The notes beneath the pieces are model-generated. The model was not told where the DNA came from, made no database searches, and saw nothing but the letters and a program-made list of their open reading frames with translations. A stretch of 64,000 nucleotides of DNA from Capniomyces stellatus (taxonomy: Eukaryota; Kickxellomycota; Harpellomycetes; Harpellales; Legeriomycetaceae), in assembly GCA_001661515.1 (NCBI GenBank), contig LUVW01000009.1, positions 202,000 through 265,999 of the forward strand, written 5' to 3'. The translations under genes and the position numbers were made by a program. Shown piece after piece: positions 58,601 through 64,000 of this stretch (its first letter is position 1; every line of letters starts with the position of its first letter).

Positions 58601-61152
58601 CATCTACATCTACATCTACATCTACATCTACATCTACATCTATATTTGTATGGATATTAAGATTGGTAGTTTTACCTTTGTTCCCAACATTTTAAATAGT
58701 TTATTGACATTTCTGCCGCTGCCTTCTACACCACTATTGTCTCCAGTTAAATACTCCTCTTGATTGATCATATTACTATTCTCATTTCTCTGGTTTAATC
58801 TCGACCCATTTCTATTTCCATAATTATGGTCGTGATTCTGGCTGCGATTCTGATCATTGCTGCTAAACTTTTGTTGCTCCTGTCCAAACATCCGAAGAAA
58901 ACGTGACTTTTCCTTTGCCACTTGTGCTAGTTCATCTTCATATTCTGTTTCTGCTCTTATTTCTTGGCTCTGGTATTGATTGGTTTCTCGCTTATAATTC
59001 CCATTCTCATCTACCGAATCATCAGCCCAACTCAGCCCTCCACTCCCCTTATACCTGAGGTCCCCTGCCTCAGCTACTCCGTAATCCCCTCTCCTTCCTC
59101 CCCCTTCCACAATCTCTCTCCCAAAAAAGTCCACTTTGCCTTCTTTCTCTGCTCTGCTCTTCAAACTCCTTTTCCATTCTTTCAGTACTTCGCCATCAAA
59201 TTCTTTTCCATTATTTTCGTCATCTGTTGGTTTGTAATCCATCCACTCTGGCATCCTTGACCCTCCACCTCCACCTCCACCTCCGCCTCCCATACTTCCC
59301 CCATGTTTTCCCCGAACATATTCCCCATTGTCAACTCCTCCATGCCGCCTTGCCCCATCTTTTTATCATTTTAATTATTATTTTTATTTTTAATATTTTT
59401 AATATTTTTATTATTTTTATTATTTTTATTATTATTAGTATAATCAACCTGTAATAAATATAAACATATATTTAATTTGCAACTCACCTCCTTCTCTCCA
59501 TCCAGCTCCAGTATGTCTTGGGTTTGAATAAGACGATGTGTTTGTATTCATACCCTGAGGTCTACCTTTACCAACTACAAGGCACAATCCATTAATTTAT
59601 TATTTTATCATTTTATTTTTATTCACTGTTAATTGCATTGAATTGTACTGTATTGTTACGTTGTGAGTTTGTGTTTACCTTCTGTTGTTCTTTCAGAAAA
59701 GAATTTTGACTGGTTTGATGTTCTATTCTGATTCTATTCATTCATCCAACAAATAAACCATCAGTACAAAGACTTTATCAACAAGCATCTTTTTATCATC
59801 ATCAAGCTCTACACCGATTTTGTCTATTTACAATCCACAATCTATCACGTACCCCATCTCTCCATCCAGCTCCTCTGCTGGTTTGCTGCACTGCTGGTGT
59901 AGTTGCTATTTAAAATTTTCATTATTATATTTTTACTTTTCATTATCAACATATCAAACTATAATCCATTTCTTTATTTCTTTCTTTCTTTTCTAGTATT
60001 GCCAAAATAAAATAAAATAATACAAACTTACTTTTAAACTCTCTATTCATTAGTTTGCTGAATTGATCTGTCTCCATAACCTTTTCCTTGGGTATAACTA
60101 CTGCTGGCTTTTGTTCTGCCCTATTTATCCAGCAATGTACTAGTACGTTATAACCATTGTCCAGTAAAACTCTTCTTTTATCTCCCAAACCTTGTTTAAG
60201 CTTTGTTTCTTTTCTTCTTTTTTTTTCTTCTTCGTATTTTTGATTAGTTAAAATAATAATAATAAACAACTTACTTCAAAGGTGCAAACTGACTCAGTTG
60301 ATCTGGTGCTATTGCTAATGGACTTGATCGAAGCGACATCATAAACTCAATCGTGTACTCGTACTTTTCACCCACTTTCTTCACCCTTACACCTCGTTCC
60401 GCTCTACCTGCGTGTAGCCCTTTTTCCTCGCTCCTTTTTATCGCAGCATTTTCCTTTACACGCTCAGCACTTTCAACACTGCCACCGCCGCTGCCACCAA
60501 CTCCGCCTTCGTTCTCATAGCTCTTATTTTGAGTATTCTGGAATAACTGTTGATTACCGCCTCTGTAATTACTATGACCGCCGCTATTGTGACTATTAAT
60601 GTTATTGCCTTCACTAATGTTGCTATTGCTAATGCTACCTTGATTTTGACCCTGGAAGTGGCTGCTGCTATGGCCATTCGTTCCATCTATTTCTGGCGTT
60701 TGATGGCTCTTCTTATAAGTTGCGAATCCCTTTGGCTTTTTCCAACCTTCTGTAGGCCAATCACGCCTGTTTTTCGTCTCCTTTGCCTTGTCGTTGTTTC
60801 CTTCTCCCAACGTACTGCCGCTTCCTTGGTAAAGGTTGGCAGACACTTTTGGTCTAAAGCTAGGCTGAGCTCTTCTACCACCGCCAACATTTCCTTCCCT
60901 CAACCCCACCGAGCCAGAACTTCTCTCGTGCTCATTATTCCTGCAATCCTTGTCCCCCTCTCCATTCGCTTTTGCACTCTCAAATCTACTCCTTTCTGAC
61001 CCCATTGCCTCAATCTTTGCCCATCCTCTGGGCTCCACTACCTTCTCTCTCTCCTTTAACGCCCGCTGGCTAACCCCCATTGGACTGCTTTTTTTAACTG
61101 CGTCCTTCATGCTTATTTCTGTTGTATTCTTCTCAATTATTGATGCCAACAT
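55654..61152 (-). CDS. Large 4E-T/Eap1-like putative eIF4E-binding protein with Gln/His repeat
   Basis: Six exons: 61152-60275, 60120-60032, 59905-59849, 59574-59488, 59358-58676, 58509-55654; about 1549 residues, phases closing. Exon 1 ends with [20 protein letters not shown] (Tyr264/Tyr266), which resembles the Y-x4-L-hydrophobic eIF4E-binding motif and following SPL of 4E-T/Eap1-type repressors. Later parts: GAGWR repeats, poly-Gly, PEWMDYKP with an acidic and basic segment, [21 protein letters not shown], then a very long Asn/Gln/Met-rich low-complexity tail that holds about 54 His-Gln-Gln units. Such proteins repress translation and enter P-bodies; this role is inferred from the motif and architecture. 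The exon-3 donor (C|GTGATAG at 59849) was chosen by phase over the better-looking GTACGT four bases earlier. The gene is real; its function is moderately supported. Confidence 0.68.
56122..56607 (-). repeat. 9-bp coding minisatellite, about 54 copies
   Basis: Nearly perfect tandem GTTGTTGAT (plus strand), encoding repeated His-Gln-Gln in the large minus-strand gene. Because the unit is 9 bp, all frames stay open and produce spurious Val-Val-Asp and Leu-Leu-Met frames on the other strand. Confidence 0.97.
57137..57345 (-). repeat. Coding hexamer repeats (Met-Gly, Glu-Asn, Asn-Thr)
   Basis: Successive runs of CCCATA/CCCATT, TCTCAT and GGTATT hexamers encode Met-Gly, Glu-Asn and Asn-Thr dipeptide arrays in the tail of the same protein. 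Confidence 0.85.
58569..58642. repeat. (ACATCT)12 microsatellite in intron 5
   Basis: About twelve tandem ACATCT units within the intron at 58510-58675 of the 4E-T-like gene. Confidence 0.92.
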
Positions 61153-64000
61153 ATAAATATCTTCTTGTTTGTTATTTTTCCTTTCCTATTCTTTTTTGCT
61201 TTTTATTTATTTATTTCTCTCTTTTTTTCCCCGTTCTTTTCTATTTTCCGATTTATTCACCACAATCCAACTCGTTTTGTTTTTTTGTTTTTTTTACTTT
61301 CCAATGTTTAGATGCGCCGGTATTGCCCTTTGTTTTGGGTTTAGATGCGGTTTGTTATCTCTTGTTTTTTAAATTTTATATCACGTTCTCTTGATATCGC
61401 TGTCCGTTGGATTCTCTTTTAATCCTGTCTTTTTTCTCCAGATGTTTTTATATTTTTACTTTTCACCTTGCTTCCTTGTTATTCTACTTTTGCCTTCTGA
61501 TGACTTTGCATCTAACTCTTAAATGTTATTACTACTGCTTTTTTTAAAAAATAAAATAAAAGCAAAGATGTCTTCACTCAGATACTATGTTTCTGGATTC
61601 GTTACTCTTGTATTTTTACTTTTGTTTTTCCTTCTTTTTTTACTGACTCGGGTCTCGAATTGGCCCCTTCTTATTCAACCCTTCCTGTATTATATTTATT
61701 ATTGCTTTAGTGTCGAGAATCTTGCCTTTAATAATTGTTTGCTTTGCTTTTCAATACTTTCTGCCTTGACTCCTTTATTTACTTTCTTTTTTCCTTCTGT
61801 GATGTTCTCAGATTATCATTTACTTTGTATATTCCTTCCTTGCTATCTCTCTCTGCTATTTATCGCTTTATTTCTAAAGTGCAAATATGAATTGTTACTC
61901 TTTGGTATGTATTTACTGAACAACTAGTATTTATTGCTGCTTTTTTGTGTTTTGGCTGCTGGTTTTCTACAATTCCTTTTATTTCACTTTTACTTTTTTT
62001 TATTGTTTCCTATTTTTACTCTTTTGTTTTACCCTAGTTTCATAATACATGGCCATTATTTCCTCGAATTTCTTTGCTAACCTTGTCTGTAGCAAACTTT
62101 TTGATTGTCTTTTTTTCTTTTTCTTTTTCTTTTTCTTTTTTCTTTTCTTTCCATTTTCCGTTTCCTCCTTTTCTTTTTTCTTTTTTTTTCCCTCTTTTTA
62201 TCAACATTTTAATCCAATATTTTAATTCAGCATTGTTACCCACTACGTATTACGAATTTCCCATCTTTTTTTTTTAGAAGGCAACTTTAGAAACTTTCAT
62301 TGCTATTATTGTTACTTGCAACAGACCAACTATTATTTTTTTGATTCAATTCACACTGATTGTTAAAATCTATTTTTATCTATTGGCCTAACCATCAGTT
62401 CTTTGATGGAAATTCGCTAATAATCGATTAATATAGGAATTGGTAAATGTAAAGCCGTAACTTGTGTTCACCGCCTATTTTACCTCATTTATCTAATTCC
62501 ATATTCCGAATAGTGTCAAACAACCGGCTCAAAACAGAACAGAAGAGGTTATTTCAGCACTTTAAACTCGCACAGTTTTGCACTGAACAAATCCGCGCCA
62601 AAAAGTCTGATTAAATAAGCTATGCAATCAGTTACAAATATGTTGCTAATGCCTTATAATAAAACTTTTATTAATAATCTTGGCAACTTTATCTATACCA
62701 TCTACCAAAAAAAACGCACACACACACACGCCGCTTAATCAGTGCCATTAAGACAGGGTATTGTACTGACTATATCTTTGCTCTGCTGCTAGACTTTTTT
62801 TATTGTGGTGGATTTAACTATCGGCCTAATTGACAATATTTAAATCCGACTTTAGTGTATTTTATTGGGTCCACTTTCCTTCTGTAAAGGATTTTATGGC
62901 AACAGCAGTGACCAAGACAAGTCCGACTAACACTCAATATCGATAAGCGTCATCTATAAAATAAATATAAGACTAAGCGTCAAGGTAATAGTCAAGCCAT
63001 CGACGCCACGATTGATGTGACTTATAGCTGGGATATAAATGATATAAAGGAAAAGAATGACGTTGTACAAGTGATGTTTAGCTATGTTCAAACAAAAGAC
63101 TTGGAGACATTTCTTATATTGGGTGATTTGTTTAGGGCGGAACAGAGCTCTAATGCCTAGTCGCCACAACAAAGCATTGTATAGGTGGCGGTATTGCTAG
63201 TGATTGCGTAGATAGTTGCAGAATATACGTAGATACGAGTGGGTTGCATAGGAACTACCTTTTTTAATTTAATCATTTTGGTTAACACATTCCGTTTTGA
63301 CTGTTTGGCAATATGTATAATTGATTGTAGCTATGCTTGAAAAGTCAGCCAAGAAGCGGATCATGGCTAGTTATGATGGTACCGTAATATGTACCTTTGG
63401 CTAGTTGGTATGCCTTGTCGCTTTTAAATACAGCGCGCCATTTTGATGAAAGCTATTAGACTGGTGTTGGTTAGAAATAAAGTAGAGCAGCAATATATAT
63501 ATCAAAACAAAAATATAATAAATGAACCTCGTTGGTAAAATGACTATATGCACACACAGCCTTCATTTATATTTACGAGATTGATTGTTTATATTTCCTG
63601 TTAAATCGAGGCGGAAAAGCTTAAATTGGTCAAACCATAAAGCAACAAAGAAAAAACGTAGCATCAAAAGTAAGTCAGTTGATATAAATAAACAGGCTTA
63701 TTTGGTCAATTGGCTGGAGAGCAGGAAGGAGTTTATTGTGGGTTTGAAGTTGATTAAAAACAGTTGAAATAGCTAAATCAAGTATTGATTGTTGAACAAT
63801 ATGAGTTCAGTTTGGCAATGTCATATGTTCTTTATCGTTTTTTTTTTTTGGAAAACTAATTAACGTAAACACTAAAGTCAAATGATTAGAACACAAACGC
63901 TGGTCTTCCAATAAATTCAGGAGTTGTTTGTGTTTATTTATTTTCTCAAATAGCTTTCTCAATTAGGATGCAAAATGTTTTTGCATAAGTCGATTTTCAA
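61153..64000. other. Upstream flank, no gene seen
   Basis: 2.8 kb. The first 1.2 kb is T-rich on the plus strand, probably the leader and promoter of the 4E-T-like gene, and gives chance hydrophobic frames such as 61523-61927. The rest is AT-rich with CT-rich runs (62108-62200) and an (AC)n stretch near 62716. No gene, tRNA or repeat family was recognised. Confidence 0.6.

Noticed and set aside
61523..61927. 134-residue hydrophobic plus-strand frame resembling a membrane protein
   Set aside because: It lies in T-rich DNA upstream of the minus-strand gene; T-rich codons give Phe/Leu by default and there is no motif.

Overview
The window looks like nuclear DNA of an early-diverging (non-Dikarya) filamentous fungus. 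It is AT-rich. The genes are dense in short introns with GTRNGT donors and YAG acceptors, and they encode a recognisably fungal set: an Hse1-type ESCRT-0 protein, an F-BAR/RhoGAP, a samB/Mub1-type MYND protein and a two-finger C2H2 regulator. Zoopagomycota (Entomophthoromycotina or Kickxellomycotina) is a reasonable guess from base composition, intron density and a secreted trypsin-like protein, but I cannot fix the lineage. Gene models below were built by hand from splice sites. In every multi-exon model the exon phases match and the summed length is a multiple of three, which is the main support for the joins.

Layout. 1-11.7 kb is a gene desert, possibly near a contig or chromosome end. It has poly-C runs, a degenerate CCTAA-rich telomere-like array and several short retroposed insertions, three of them with visible target-site duplications. 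Then come eS28 (RPS28, -), HSE1 (-), a BMT6-like rRNA methyltransferase (-), RFA1/RPA70 (+, 13 exons), a GPI-anchored inactive S1-protease homologue (+), a WRAP53/TCAB1-like WD40 protein (-, with a GC-AG intron), a small basic hypothetical protein (+), the pyruvate dehydrogenase E2 gene (+) and ALG5 (+). 35.9-42.1 kb is gene-poor, with tandem repeats and a few orphan exon-like stretches. It is followed by a C2H2 zinc-finger gene (+), an RGD1-like F-BAR/RhoGAP gene (-), another 4 kb gene-poor stretch, a DJ-1 gene (+), a MUB1/samB-like MYND gene (-) and a large 4E-T/Eap1-like putative eIF4E-binding protein (-) carrying a 54-copy Gln/His repeat. 61.2-64 kb shows no gene.

The genes are independently transcribed housekeeping and regulatory genes and do not form a pathway cluster: DNA replication, translation and rRNA modification, mitochondrial pyruvate oxidation, N-glycosylation, endosomal sorting, Rho signalling and redox protection. 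I found no CRISPR, prophage, tRNA, rRNA or biosynthetic cluster. The most interesting items are the retroposed fragments (one only 25 bp long), the dead secreted protease, the fungal WRAP53-like protein, the ATG-only first exon inferred for eS28, and recurring G-tract islands in AT-rich DNA.
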